NCBI GenBank assembly: GCA_033032865.1
Contig: JAWHQI010000068.1
Location: forward strand, 1,984,001 to 2,048,000
DNA: 64,000 bases
Direction: 5' to 3'
From: Dactylorhiza incarnata
Lineage: Eukaryota > Streptophyta > Magnoliopsida > Asparagales > Orchidaceae
Positions 32,232-45,030 of this stretch are shown here, piece after piece (the first letter of the stretch is position 1; every line of letters starts with the position of its first letter). The notes under the pieces are model-generated. The model was not told the origin of the DNA and searched no databases. It saw only the letters and a program-made list of their open reading frames with translations. The position numbers and the translations under genes were made by a program.

Positions 32232-33000
32232 CCCAAGATAATTAATAATATTGACGGCTACCCTTCCTTAGAACCCGCTCTCTATGGTTACTCTATTATT
32301 CCTAAGATAGATTTATGATTCTTGTAGAGGAGAATTGATCTATCACTTAAACTCCAACGTTAACTGTTCCTGTAACATCCATGTGACCTATCGCTTGTCA
32401 CTCCTTATCTAATTACCCTAGAACTGCAATCAGATGTACAACAACTTCTAACCATGCCTATAACTTCATTATAACCAAGATCTATGTTTGTCCTCAAGTT
32501 TTCTCATTAACAAGCATTTTGATAAACGGTGCTTACTTTGATTCCATATTGATCATGACCTAAGTATGATTCCCCATCAAAACTTTTATATATGCTCCAA
32601 AATTTATACTAGAGATGTAATATGATAAAAATGAGTGGGTGTCAAAAAATTGTAATTTTTTTCCAAAGCGTTTAACTCTATAAATTCCATTAATACATCA
32701 ATGTGACATAAATCGTATTTTATTCCAAACTATAGGACATTTTTATCCAAAAAGTCCAATTTTTGGAGCGAATATAAATGGAGTCAAATTACTAGAACAT
32801 GTTTTTACTATATACAGACCACAGACACTAACATTCTTAATCATGATGTTTGTGAAGAGACTATCATAATCTCAAAACCAGTGCATCTAATATTAATTCT
32901 AGAGGTTTAACATGATATAAAATGTGGTCTATCATAATTTCAAGGATTTACAATTATATTAGATGTGGTCCTATGGCCTAGTCACACATATGACATAGTT

Positions 33001-33660
33001 TTGGATTTTTACTAATTCACTTGGTCACAAATAGTTCATTAATTTAAAAGTGTGACATATGAAATATTTACTTAAACTATAGGAAATTATATTCCAAAAA
33101 AATTCATTATTCTACAGGTGATATTTATATTATTATAATGCATGTATGGCCAACGTTTCATTGGCATGCAATAAGTACTTTGGGAAAAATACACCAAATA
33201 TAGTTTTTGTGCTACATGCACACCCAAACCTACAATGTTCATGCAAGTGGATTATACCTACATGCAGAAATCCAAATGGTCCCAAATTTTGTCCAATGGA
33301 ATATGATGACCTAAACAACAACCTACCAGAGATTTGGATTTTTTACTAATTTATTTGCTCTCAAATATTTCATTAATTTAAAAGTGTGACATATGAAATA
33401 TTTACATAAAATAAAGGAAATTATATTACAAAAAATTCCATTCTTCCATTGGTGATATATATTATCATAACACATTCATTGCCAAAGTTTCATTGGCATG
33501 TAATATGTATTTTTTGGAAAATACACCAAATATAGTTTCGTGTTAAATGCACACCATTACCAAACCTACACGGTTCATGCAAGTGGAATATGCCCACATG
33601 AAGTAATCAAAATTGTCCAGTGGAATATGATGACCTAAAGAACAATCTAACAGACATTTG
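33001..33660. repeat. Tandem duplication of about 334 bp inside LTR D
   Basis: The blocks starting at 33001 and 33336 share, in order, TTGGATTTTTACTAATT, AAAAGTGTGACATATGAAAT, TTTCATTGGCATG, ATACACCAAATATAGTTT and GGAATATGATGACCTAAA. The copies are diverged, so the duplication is old. Confidence 0.85.
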
Positions 33661-34879
33661 GGTCATTTTGAAATTGGTTAACCATGTAACTCACCTATAC
33701 ATGCATAATTAGATTTTTACCTAAATCATATTGAAATGTACTCCAAAAATTCTGATTTTTAATCGAATATCTATCTAGGTACTCCTCATGCATGGCCAAA
33801 TTTTTGACCCATTCCATTATCCAGTAGTTAAGAATTAACAATTTAATGTATAGGTCACCTTTGGTACGCCATACAGAAACATAGAGATTTTGGGGGTTGT
33901 AGTTTACTAATTGCAGTGATTGAAAATTCCTTGGAAAGTAGAGACAAAGGAATACAAATTTGATGTTCATGACATGAACTGATTCAACCCTTATGGTCCC
34001 TAAATCTGATCTTAAAGTTGTTGAATAATGTGTGACATAATATATTATAGTGAAATAAAACTATAGCACATGTGGTCTGCAGATAGCAGATCCTGCGCAA
34101 ATCGTAAAGAAAAAGGACGGGATCAGGCCATCTTCAGACTCCATCCAACGACCCAGATTAAAACAACTAAGAACTTAATCAAAGGTGTTTTCCCAGCCAG
34201 CAGAGCTCCTCCATGACTAGCCACCACCACCACCTCCATCGAGGTGTGGGCTATTCAAGGACAATGTTTTGCTGGTCTGAGGCAGCCAGAATCAATAAAG
34301 CAAGGGGGAATTTAAGCATGAAATTCACGCTCAAATTCCTTGGATTCGAGCTCTATTGAGCTCGGATTTCATCCCAGAGGAACTACAAAGCTAGCACAGA
34401 GCGAGAGGAGGAGGAAACCTGCCATATTTGAAGCTTGTCGACGGGTATTTTCCTAAGGTGACATGGGCGATCCTTGCTCCGCCGACCCTTGACATTTCCT
34501 TGTTTCTTAGTCGATTCCTTAAATCCAGGATAACAACACGACTCCTCAAGTCCCTCTGAAGCTGAGGTGTCATCAAAATGGGCTGAGGAGGTGTGTATAT
34601 GGGGCTGCCATTAAGGAAGGGGTCGTACCAGCCTTGGATGCCCCTCCTAGCTGCAACTTGGCAGCAAATCTATTGGAATTTGGCTAGGAATAAATGAGGG
34701 AGCTCAGTTATGGGCTTGGGAGGAGGAATGGAGGGCCAAGTATCCTACATTCCTCAATTTTCTCTTTGTTCCCTTATGGAAATTAGGGAACCCCAAATAA
34801 GCCAGATGCATGCAGGAAGGGCTGACCTTGAGGGTTTTGGCCTATTGTGATTGGGTTAGCATCTTTTATTTTCATATTT

Positions 34880-35360
34880 TTTGCTAAGTTTGACCAAGGT
34901 TGACTTGGTCAAATTGATGAGGAGGCAACCACCATAAGAACACCATGGGTCATATGACACCATCCAATGTTTATTGGGTCATGGTGGAGTCATGATTAGG
35001 CTAATTGATTCATTTAGGGTAAAATTTGTCAAAGTTGACACAAAGTTGACTTTCATCAATTTCATGAAATTTATTTAGCCCAATGGATTATTATTGACCT
35101 AATGGACTCCCTTAATGGTAAGGAGGGTATTAGTGAAGTTAAACTAATCAATTGAAGTACAATTGAGCCAAATTAGGATAAGTTGACCTATTTTGACTTT
35201 GGTCAATTTGGCTAGTTTTGTTGACCAATCCATGTGGTCCATGGTACATTGACTCACACTTATGGTCAGGAATGCATTGGTGAGGTGAATTGAGGCTTGT
35301 GAGTTCAATTTGAGGTGAATTGACCTAGGTTGACTTGTGTTTATTGGGGTTCAGTAGGTG
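34880..35360. promoter_or_regulatory. TTGAC cluster in U3 of LTR D
   Basis: Repeated TTGAC cores (TTTGACCAAGGTTGACTTGG near 34889, TTGACTTTCATC, TTGACCTATTTTGACTTTGG near 35182) lie at the place of the W-box array in LTR A. The spacing is looser than in A. Confidence 0.5.
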
Positions 35361-35765
35361 AGATCACCTACTCACTTAGGCTCCATGGTCAATTCCTTGC
35401 CCTAGGTCACATGTCATGACACTTGTCAAGACCTAACTCATATCAGGGGCCTAGTTGGAATGAGGATGTTACAAATCCCAATAAATAAAGAAATAATTTC
35501 ATCCCCAAAATTTATGTTTGGTTCTACGAGAATATACGCATAATGAAAAGAAAAGTAAAGTACACTGGGTTAGATCATACCTGAGGCGAATAGTCTCGGG
35601 TAGTATTTTTTGTGACCCCTAAGGGTTCCAAGGTATGTTCCTCATATCTGTGGTTGGACTACAGGACTTTGAATAACGGGACCTTCTTCCATTGTAAGAC
35701 CCGGATATCGATATCATCTATCTGGACTGGCTCCAGAGAAAAAGGATGATAAGATTATTCGAACA

Positions 35766-36785
35766 AAAAATCTACCAAGTCCACACTTGCTCAAGATGGA
35801 GGAGGGGGTGATTGTTGAGGTGGTCGGCTACTTTGAGTCATGGATGAAGGAGTGAGAGAGGGGATAAAAAGAGATGGATGTGAGCAGAAAAGAGGTCGCA
35901 TGGAGAGATGAGAGCTGAAAGAGATCACCTGATGAGAGGGAGATCGCCCAGGAAAGGGGGAGATCACCCAAGCAGGGGGAGAGGTCGCCAATGTCTCAAA
36001 ACTGGAGACCGCTCTAATCACTAGCTACAAGCTGGAAACCCTTCGAAGTCCCTTTTTGGTACCCCTGCCCCTCTATTTATAGGTGTGGCACCTGCCCAAA
36101 TGGGAAGGTCTAGAAATGATTGGCTGCCCGGGAAACACGAGACTGGTAGGGGAGATAGCCCGAGAGAAGATGAGACCTCCCGGAAGGGGAGCTCGCCAGG
36201 AAGTGGTGCTCGCCCAGAGGGGGAGCTCGCCAGGGAGACCACCCGGAAGGGGAGCTCGCCAGGGAGACTGCCCAAAAGGGGATGAGACCGCCCAAAAGGG
36301 GAGCTCTCTAGAAAGGGGAGCTCGCCCGAAGGGGGAGCTCTCTAGGGAGACCGCCCAGAAGGGGAGCTCGCCAGGGAGACCGCCCAGAAGGGGAGCTTGC
36401 CAGGGAGGGGAGCTCGCCCGGACGTGGAGCTCGCCAGGGAGACCGCCCAGAATGTGAGCTCGCTAGGGAGACCGCCTAGAAGGGGAGCTCTCAGGAAGAG
36501 GAGCTCGCTCGGAGGAGGAGCTCTCCCGGGAGACCGCCCAGAAGAGAAGCTCGCCAGGGAGACCGTCCGGAAGGGGAGCTCTCCACGGAGGGGAGCTCGC
36601 TCGGAGGGGGAGCTCACCAGGGATACTACCTAGAAGTGGAGCTCGTCAGGGAGACTGCCTGGAAGGGGAGCTCACTAGGGAGACCGCCCTGAAGGGGAGA
36701 GACTGCATGGGATATGCAAAATTTCCTGGTACCTGAAAAAGGCATGCTTTGAGAGGATCGCTGATTTATGGGTAAACAAAAATGT
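35766..36785 (-). mobile_element. About 1-kb insert, probable solo LTR, with 29-bp minisatellite
   Basis: Compared with A and F, the chromodomain/integrase linker of D is interrupted between about 35766 and 36785. On the minus strand the insert has a GC-rich tandem array, then a TATA-like TATAAATAGAG (36070-36083), then about 300 bp of leader-like sequence. This is the layout of an LTR. I cannot find clean TG...CA ends or a TSD (AACAAAAA occurs on both sides), so boundaries and class are tentative. Confidence 0.4.
36140..36710. repeat. 29-bp GC-rich minisatellite
   Basis: About 18 imperfect units of a 29-bp motif built on GGGGAGCTCGCC, AGGGAGACCGCC and CAGAA, with deleted and composite units. 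GAGCTC (palindrome) recurs in most units. Because 29 is not a multiple of three, every strand and frame shows long but meaningless open stretches. Confidence 0.9.
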
Positions 36786-38516
36786 TATTAGCCCTGAATT
36801 AGACGTGACATGCTTCTCAGGAGGAACTAAGTCTCACTGGAGTGAAGAGATGTTGAAGACATCATGTAGGCTCGCAAACTCTGGCGATAGCTCCAGTTTG
36901 TAAGCCAATGAACAGATCCATGCCAGGATCGTATAAGGCCCCATATATCATGGACTGAGCTTTTTCTGCCTCCGTACCCACAAAACGTCATGCACCGAAC
37001 AAATCTTTAAGAAAAGCTGGTCTCCCGGCCGGAACTCTACCTTCCGATACCGCATACTGTAATACGTTGTATGCCCGCTTATGTCCTCCATCATCCGCTC
37101 CCATACAATCTGCACTAGATCATCCATATCCATTGCATAATCTGATCTTAGAACCTATGGGTCCTCATCATGGATACATGATAGCAGTGTTTGACATCTC
37201 CTCTCGTTTAGTGCCTCGTAAGTAGCCATGCCAATGATCTCCTGGAGACTATTATTGTAAGAAAACTATCTCGATGATAACAGACTTTCCTAGTGCTCTT
37301 GCACTCGACCTTCACCCACTGGCTCGTCTCATAGTGTGTCTCCAATTGAATGATCTCCCTATTTATACCAATCCAATACATAATCTTCCGCAAATCCATT
37401 GTCATCTTGGAGATCCCCGGGTGCACCCAGCACATGGTACAATGTGCCCTTCTAAGAATATCCACTTGAGGAACCTTAAGTATCTCTCATTTGTGATGAG
37501 GATGTAGCTTGGTTTAAGGTTATGCTATCAAAAGATGGGAGTACAATACAATTGAGGCTTATGATCAATGAATTTCATATCTTCACATGTACCACATTTC
37601 TAATCCATTAGGTAAATCATCAACTCTACTTACCATACTATTATCAAAATCTACCTCAATTATACCTTTGATAAAAATTTCTTATGAGCAACGATCATTA
37701 TTCATATGAGGTCAACACTCTTTTTTATAAGGTATCATCAAATAAAATCTAGACGTGACTTCCAAGGTCATGATATGCAACCTCTGAGAATCCTACCAAC
37801 TAGGTTCTCGTAATAAAATACTTATATGACAACCTCTGATACTTTTTTATTTAATGAATGCTCGGGACCCTTAGCATTCATGTAAACTCTTCACGGGTTT
37901 ATATATGGCAAATCTATGTCTCGATGCGGGGGTAGTCCGGGTATCTTCTCCGAAAAGGCATCAGAAAAGTCCTGAACTACCAAAACTTCAGCTATGGAGG
38001 CCTCCGTCCCCTTCATCTCAAGTAAAATCATGAACACCATGGATCAGGTCACTTTGTACGAAAGTCCCTGAGACTTGTGGATATAATAAGGTTCTTTGCC
38101 CTAAAAACAACCATTTATCGCAACCTTTTCAAGGGTCATATGCGAAGTATCCTATGAAGTGGTTTTCTCTAGGTTGGAATTCTCATTCAACATTTTGTGC
38201 CATATCCTTGTGATAGCTTTTAAATAATGGGAATGGGAGGTATCAACTTATAGGCACAAAAGCTAAGATTTCATGTCACCTACTAATCCATCATTATATT
38301 ATAGGCATCAAATCTCCTTAAGATGATCCTATTATCTTGTGTAAGCGGGTTATAATATCATCGGAGTAATGAAAGTGTGAATATCAAAGTGTAAGGCTTG
38401 AACACTTGCACTTGCATTGAAATCTTTCACTTAGTCAATTTGGGTATCCTAATACTTCAGCCAATTTATACCCAAGGTCGATATTAGACTAAGATACCTC
38501 CTTAAACTCTTTGATA

Positions 38517-38521
38517 AGTAA
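38517..38521. repeat. Target-site duplication AGTAA, left copy, of solo LTR E
   Basis: AGTAA precedes TGTAACACCC and is repeated at 45026-45030. Confidence 0.88.
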
Positions 38522-38570
38522 TGTAACACCCAACTTTTCCCAAATAAGGGTTGATGAGAAGTACTGCCAG

Positions 38571-38840
38571 GATTCGTTGAAATGTCTCGAGTGGTCTCGA
38601 TGAATTGGACTTATTCGATGAAATGTGACCGAGTACTCTCCATGAATCGTCGAATGATCTCGACGAATCGTCAAATAGTTTCAACTAGTATCAAAGAACT
38701 CTGGTTCTGGTTTAGTTTCAACGATTCGTCGAAATGTCTTGAGTGGTCTCGACAAATCATCCAAGTTTGTCGACTAATTTGTAGAAACTTCTCGATGAAA
38801 GCTATTGTCTCAATGAATTGTCGGAAGGACTCGACGAATG
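38571..38840. promoter_or_regulatory. TCGACGAATC/GATTCGTCGA motif array in LTR E
   Basis: The motif and its inverse occur about nine times, some back to back (GAATCGTCGAATGATCTCG near 38644). A larger block starting GATTCGT(T/C)GAAATGTCT is repeated at 38571 and 38723, 152 bp apart. The array starts about 50 bp into the LTR. Confidence 0.6.
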
Positions 38841-40394
38841 CAGACAGAGCGATGATTTTGCCTATTTCAATTTTGACGGAAACGTAAGTGCCGATCCTTC
38901 ATCGTAGCCGTATAGATCCACTTGAAATGTCGATTTGACGGTTATCATGATTTCGAATTCCATTAAGAAAGGTTTGAGAGATAACTTTAGGTTTATTTCT
39001 ACCTTTACATTCTCTCTCCAAACGTGAGAAAACTGCGAGCTCAAGGAAGAATAAGAAGGAATCTTCCACCATTGACGGAGCTCCTAATCACGAGATGCTT
39101 ACAGATGAACAGAGAATAACCCGGTGCGGTTATTTCCATCCGATTGAAATCTCAGATTCATGGCGCCGAAGAGAGAGGGATGGGTAATGATCCTTCCTCC
39201 CAGTCTTAGGATGTGTTTGGTCCTTTCATTCTTTTTCTATGCATATTGAGGTTGTCTCTTTCACTTATTACTCAAGTGTAGGAATTCCTATAGTTCTTCG
39301 GAACTCTGGGTAGATTGTGTCCATCCCCGACATTGTTTACATGTAGAAATCTGGTAGATGAACAGATTGAGGCATTTTGTGTGAAGATTACCAATGGCCG
39401 TTAGCCCGGATAAGTGTTGCTTAAATGTGACGTGCATTTAGTTTAAGCCTAGAATGTATGCCAGAGAATGACTCTGTGAGAAATGGCAACGTAATGTGGG
39501 ACTTGAAATTTAGTTGTCTTTCGAAGAGCCTAACGGAAGACCCATGCTTTGAATGTGGTTAAATGCAAACCTTCACCATGAGATTTGAAGTGGAGCAGTC
39601 ATGTACCTCCTTCGTTGGATTATGTGTGTGAAACCTAAGTCCTCTTGGAGGATTAGATGTGTAGCCATCATTTTGTGTAGCACATGAATGTGTTAAACCA
39701 TTATGGGTTGAGGCGGAGCTGTACCTGCATCATACAGTATGACCACATCGATTAGAGCATGGGCAAAGCTGAACAAAACTCATTTCCATGCAGATCGGTG
39801 AAAGGTGCCAACCTCTGGTACACCGTGTGATCAAGGGAGAGATCACGGAAGGTGCTTACTTAGAAAGGCCAAAAGCTCTTTTTCCTACCTAAGATTGTGT
39901 TGCTTAGGGTACAGTTGATTGTGGATTGATGTTGTGTTAGCCTTATGCGGTTGCTTTGACGGTTGTGGGAATCCTCCGGGTGACCCAATCAATTTCATGT
40001 GCATACCTAGGTTCCACTAACTTTGATGCTCAACCTAGAAGATTGATTGTGCTTGAAACCTCACCCTGTGTAGTGTAATTGCACTTTCTCTATATGATTA
40101 CATGTTGCATGAACGACTTGCTTGCAGAATTAGCGGTGACACGCCCCTGAGCTGGCTAGATGGCCGGGGAGTGGGATCATTATGCAGTTTGGGGTCAACT
40201 CATAACTGGCCCTCGTTTACCTCTAATTGGATGTTGGAGCAGGTGTTGGTGATCTAAGTGGAAAGTCCCGGGCAAAATCCATTTGTTGCGTTGGCCCTTG
40301 AAGGCCAACCTCACTTTTACTGTTTTCCTTATATTGTCGGCCTGCGTGCCAAAGTATGTTTTGAGTTAAAGATATTGTGTGAATGTAAGGCCTT

Positions 40395-40399
40395 AAGGC
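40395..40399. repeat. Target-site duplication AAGGC, left copy, of solo LTR A'
   Basis: AAGGC before TGTAACATCC is repeated at 44823-44827 after CTTACA. Confidence 0.9.
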
Positions 40400-43300
40400 T
40401 GTAACATCCCCCAAACAACTAGACACCTATGTTGGTTTTGTTATGACTAGGTCATGAAAAAAAAGGAAACACAAAGGACCATGAGAGCCTATGCAACAAG
40501 GACGGAAACCACAATGGTCTGCAAATAGCAATTTCTAGATACCATGTTTAGGGTTGGACTTTAGGGCTTCACCATGACCCTTTAACACCACCATAGCCTG
40601 CCTAACACATTAGGGGTCCCTTGGAGTACCAAGGATTCATTGGGGTAAACCAAAGAGGCCAATTTGACCAAAGTCAACCCTAACCCAAAATTTGGTCAAA
40701 GTTGCTTAATTAGGGTCAATTGGCCTCCACCATGCCAATGGACCTTGCCCCTACCCTTATAAGGATATACCCAAGGGACCAAAAAGTCCCATCATGGGGC
40801 CACCAATTTGGCCAATTTGACATAAGTCAACTCTAGCCCCATTTTGGTCAAAGTGGCCTATTAAGGGTCAATTGACCCTCACCTTGCCAAATTAACCCAA
40901 TCTAGAACTCCCTAACCCTTAAGGGAGCCCAATGGGTGACTACCCACCCATTGGGGTCAACCCAAGTGATCAAATCGACCAAAGTCAACTTAACCCTAAA
41001 TTTAGGTCAAAATGACCTATTTTGACATAATCAAGCCCAATTTACTTGGGATAGACTCAATTAAGGTGGTCCACCACCTATTGGGCTTGGGAATTTCTGA
41101 AATTGCCATTCAATTTCAGCAAATTTGGCCAGGAGAGAGAAAACACCATTTCCCCAAAATGGTGGAAAGAGAGAAAGAGGGTTAATGGCATTCATGGCCA
41201 AAGGAGGCCAATTGATCTCCCCATTGATGTGGATTCGCCTCCTCTAGCAGTTACAAAGAATTTGGACCATTTTCCAGCTCACATAGGGTTAAATTAAGGG
41301 GAAATTAGAGTGGCCGAGAACCAACATTAATAGTGATAATGGAAATTGATGGATTGGCCCCTCCCCTTCCCCAATTCGTGTCTTTAACACTCTCGGTGCA
41401 TGCAAAGGAATGAAACCCCCCACTTTCCTAAAGATTTCGAGCTCTCCAAGTGCAAATAAGGCATGACACCAAAAGCTCCAATTCCGGCCATGGCAACCCG
41501 CCAGAATATGCGACATCAGGCCACCACACTGGTCCGATCCTCTACTCCTCCCCTCGTGCTAGATCTCTATCTAATTTGGGGCTTGATTCGAGCGAAATCA
41601 TGCTCAAATCAAGCTCCTGAAAGGTCTCATTTTCGAGCATTTTCCCCCGCTAGAAAGCCTTGCTCTGGCCACCTCCGACCGGCCAACCACCCCTAATCGT
41701 CGTCCACCACCTCAACGGAGGTGGTGGCGGCATTGGCCTGTCGGGGAGGTGCTCAGGTGGCCGGGAAAACAAGGTGGAAGAGAGCCCAAGACATGTTGAT
41801 CTCAGCCCTTGGCTAAAGGAAGGAGATAACCCGATGCAAATTTGGTTAAACATGACTCTGGTAAAAATTTCATCCCATTTGGGATTGATTTGGTTGGGAA
41901 TTTAACTATCCCAAAATTGGTCAAACTAAGGGTTAAAAAGTCAAAAGTGCACTTGTTGGGTTAAGTGGTCAAATCTCATCAAAATTATATGAACTCTTGG
42001 CCACTAGTTTATTATTACACATAACACCTCCTCCCTAGTTTTGGGGTAGTTTGGGGTCGATGTTCCCAAGAACCCTAGTTCTAACCCTAGGGTTGCACTT
42101 TGAGCCTTGTGAAAGACATAAGGTCATATGTCCTTGAATGGTCGTGGAATTTGGTAGATAAGTTCTTTGGGTGTATACATGCCCTAGGTAATTTTATGAG
42201 AATTTTAGGAACACTTTGCCCCCTCTGAATTAGGTTATAACCAATTAGGGCACTATCTTATAAGAGGAATCAACATGTTCATTTTACCTTAAATATTGAC
42301 GAATGTTTGTTAGTGCTCATATAATCATGAAATAAATCTCTGGTAATTTTTGTATAATTTTTGAGTTGATTGATTCAGTACCTCATTCACGAGTCAACTA
42401 TTTTTCCTTAAGATTATGGTAAATAAATAAGGGCCAAATATTCTCTAGAAAATTGTGAAACTTGGTGATAGGGCATTCTAGGGCATTAGAAATCTCTGTT
42501 AATTTTTGTATAATTTAGGGAAGTATTCATCAGTAGGTTACTTCTGAATATGTTCTAGTTGGGGTTTCCCTGATGTATTTATTCATGTGATAAAATGATT
42601 TTGAAAAATTATGAAACTCACTCAGTAAACTTTTCTAGTCATTATAGAGGTCTGTTAATTTTACCATAATTTTTGGATAAGTATTTTTGGTGGTTCCATT
42701 ATTAGCCTCCAATTTTGGGCAATTATTCAATATTATAATTATAGGCCAATACCTTATTGTAAAATTGTGATATTCTGTATTTGCTGTTATTTTGTTATCA
42801 TAGACTTTCCATAAATTTGTGTAGGCCAAATCATAAGAAGATCTTACACTTCATGTTCAATTTCATACTTGGCCAATTTTGGAGAAATTATAATAAATGC
42901 CAAATAAATAAAGAAAATTATGACCTTCTGGATTTAGTCTTATAAGATCATGAAAGACTCCTAGTTATAATCTTAGGTCATTCAAATAACTATTTGGAAT
43001 ATCAATTGGCCTGCGTATAGTAAAACTGTAAAACTTGGGTAAATTGAAGACCATTTGCTGGGAATAGAAGGTAGATGGTGTACGTAGTCTGGTTGGGAAG
43101 ATGTTAGGTCACCATTAGGAGTCTACATGAAGAGTGTAGCCGATAAGCGAAAGGGTAAGGTTGTGTTCGGGATCAACGAAAGATCGTCTTTTCCCTTAGT
43201 GGGTCATAAAATACTTAGGGTTAACCCAAGTGTAATGATAAGAGGGGTATTCTTATGGGTAGTTACCAATAACATTAAGTGTCTTGAGAAAGGGAGCTTT

Positions 43301-44822
43301 GGGCCAACATCCCATCATAGCTCTTATTACCGCTGCGAGCCCCTCACAGGGTAGACCTCGGGAAATCCAAGATTAACCCTAAACTGTAGGAATAAACTGT
43401 TATGCAAGATTGTCGTAATAATCCACACACACACACCCCGTGGTCACGTGAGGTTAGTCAGTTTAGTCTTACGAGCGGTAGGCTCGGTGGTTATAGCAGC
43501 GGAATATTTAGTCCACTGAGCTTGTGACTCAGAAATTGTTGTTGGCACAGATGGGTTGGTCCTGCGAGCTGGTGGCTCAGAAGGTTATGGTGATGGACAA
43601 GTTAGTCCAGGGAGCTTATGACTCGGAGATTTAAATAGCATTCATAAATGCATGTGCACAAAGGTGGTGGGTCATTAGTGTTGATGGTCATCACACCGAC
43701 GTCGATACTTTGGCTCGGTAAGTGTGGTTAACAAATTGCCAAAGAAAAGTCTGGTGTACTAGCCAGTAAGAGTACGTAGGAGCTCTGTTGTTGTGCTCTT
43801 AGCGTTCAGGAATACGATAGATCTTGGTTAGGTAGTGAAGATACCAACCTAGAGGCGGGCGAGGTCCAGCCCACCGCTTCCATTTGCCACTATGGTAGTA
43901 TCCTGGGAGTTTTGCTAGCTCCAAAATTGGGGAACTAAAGGTCTGTGCGCACAGAGTCGAAGTGTGTGAGTTGCACTTGTGTGATCATAGCATTAACTAT
44001 ATAACTCTGCTTGTCATAGCATAAGCATTGCATTTCAACCCCTACCCCTATCATATAAATTGGTTATTGGACTTTTTATATGATAGGCCCTGCTAAATGA
44101 CCCCTCAGTCAATATGTTTGTGTGGGCATTCCTATAAATCCAGGTTAATCTTCCTTATTATTGTTTTACTTGTTACTCTTTTACTTATTTCTGCTTTACT
44201 TGATATTGTTTTACTTATTACAGCTTTAATTGTTTTTGCTTCACTCACTGTACCATATGCTGCGTAGTGGTAGATATTTCCCGTAGATTAAATTCACTGT
44301 CACCTGCTATTGTTTATACCCTTTATTGTCCTCCGCTTCATCCTTCCCGCACGGTGCCTAGGAGTCACCGGAGGAGGGGTGGGGGATTGGCTTACTCTTT
44401 TTGATTAATGGTCGATGGACCTTAACATTTTAGGGGACCAAGGAGATGTTGCAGCATTAGAAGCCGGTGCAGATGGAGGCGGGACAGTCTAGCACAGGAG
44501 CACCGGTGTCAGGATCCGTGAGTGATCTACTAGTTTTGCTTCCGTGAGAGAACTTGTAGTGAGGAATTGATGTATCGGGCAGGAGCCCATTTTATTACTA
44601 TCTTTTATTCAGTTACTGTATGTGGACATTTATATTCTATGATATCTATATAGCATGTGATTTGTGGACTTGTCTTTAGTTGTACTTCTTTTTTCTGTGA
44701 TCGATATGGCCGGCAGAATCGGCGTTTTGTAGTGGCGACCTTCCCGAGTGATGGTGTCACCACAGAGCGGCGGTTCTGGGCATATGACCCGGTAGCGAAG
44801 TGAAAAAAAATGGGGTCTTACA
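40400..44822 (+). mobile_element. Solo LTR A' of the element-A family (4423 bp)
   Basis: It runs from TGTAACATCCC to GGGTCTTACA and is homologous to LTR A in reverse orientation (for example, 40400-41800 corresponds to 20439 down to about 19040). A perfect AAGGC TSD and the absence of internal sequence identify a solo LTR. It contains the TTGAC array (about 40640-41050), a (CA)n run near 43425 and a diverged form of the 49-bp repeat region at 43460-43640. Confidence 0.9.
40640..41050. promoter_or_regulatory. W-box-like TTGAC array in solo LTR A'
   Basis: TTGACCAAAGTCAACCC near 40669, TTTGGTCAAAG, TTTGACATAAGTCAAC, TTGACCCTCACC, AGGTCAAAATGACC and others form a dense cluster. It is 240-650 bp from the LTR start, as in LTR A. 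Confidence 0.55.
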
Positions 44823-44827
44823 AAGGC
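44823..44827. repeat. Target-site duplication AAGGC, right copy, of solo LTR A'
   Basis: Perfect partner of 40395-40399. The remaining 198 bp of LTR E follow. Confidence 0.9.
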
Positions 44828-45025
44828 CGTAACTCTTTATTGTTTCATTCTTGGGATAGTGGACAATTCTAAAAGTAATGATATTTAATGCTTCCGCATA
44901 GGTTGTGATACTCTCGTGTAGTTCTTTTCTGTTATCATCTTATTAACGTCTAGCTAGTGTGATCAATATGGCATGGGGTCCCGTCCAACCTACTATGATA
45001 TAGTTTGTACTGGTAGTATGTTACA

Positions 45026-45030
45026 AGTAA
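45026..45030. repeat. Target-site duplication AGTAA, right copy, of solo LTR E
   Basis: Perfect partner of 38517-38521. Confidence 0.88.

Larger units (their letters stand above)
23422..35473 (-). repeat. 3' LTR of element D, interrupted by element C
   Basis: On the minus strand it begins TGTAACATCC at 35473 and continues to about 23422, with element C and its duplicated CAATT excised. The inner end is mutated (plus strand GATAAACCACATTTT against TGTAACACTCCTTTT in the 5' LTR), so the boundary is approximate. It carries a 49-bp tandem repeat, a duplicated 334-bp block and a TTGAC cluster (34880-35360). Confidence 0.75.
35474..38516 (-). pseudogene. Element D pol remnants
   Basis: Minus-strand pieces match element A in order. 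They are a chromodomain-like tail (about 35560-35757), an integrase C-terminus (36948-37133, DLVQIVWERM, KVEFRPGDQLFLKI), an integrase zinc-finger part (37208-37465, WVHPGISKMTMDLRKIMYW) and the protease/RT linker (about 37880-38100). RT, RNase H and the integrase core are largely deleted; 37500-37880 and 38100-38516 are unrecognisable. The block is interrupted by the insert at 35766-36785. Confidence 0.65.
38522..45025 (+). mobile_element. Solo LTR E (about 2.08 kb), itself hosting solo LTR A'
   Basis: It begins TGTAACACCC and ends TATGTTACA, with a perfect 5-bp TSD and no internal region. The nested A' LTR (40400-44822) and one TSD copy must be removed to obtain the original LTR of about 2076 bp. 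It lies within the internal region of D. A solo LTR arises by recombination between the two LTRs of a full element. Strand is assumed from TG...CA, which does not decide orientation. Confidence 0.85.

Noticed and set aside
36021..36633. Open frames on both strands over the 29-bp minisatellite
   Set aside because: A GC-rich repeat without stops in several frames explains them; period not divisible by three.
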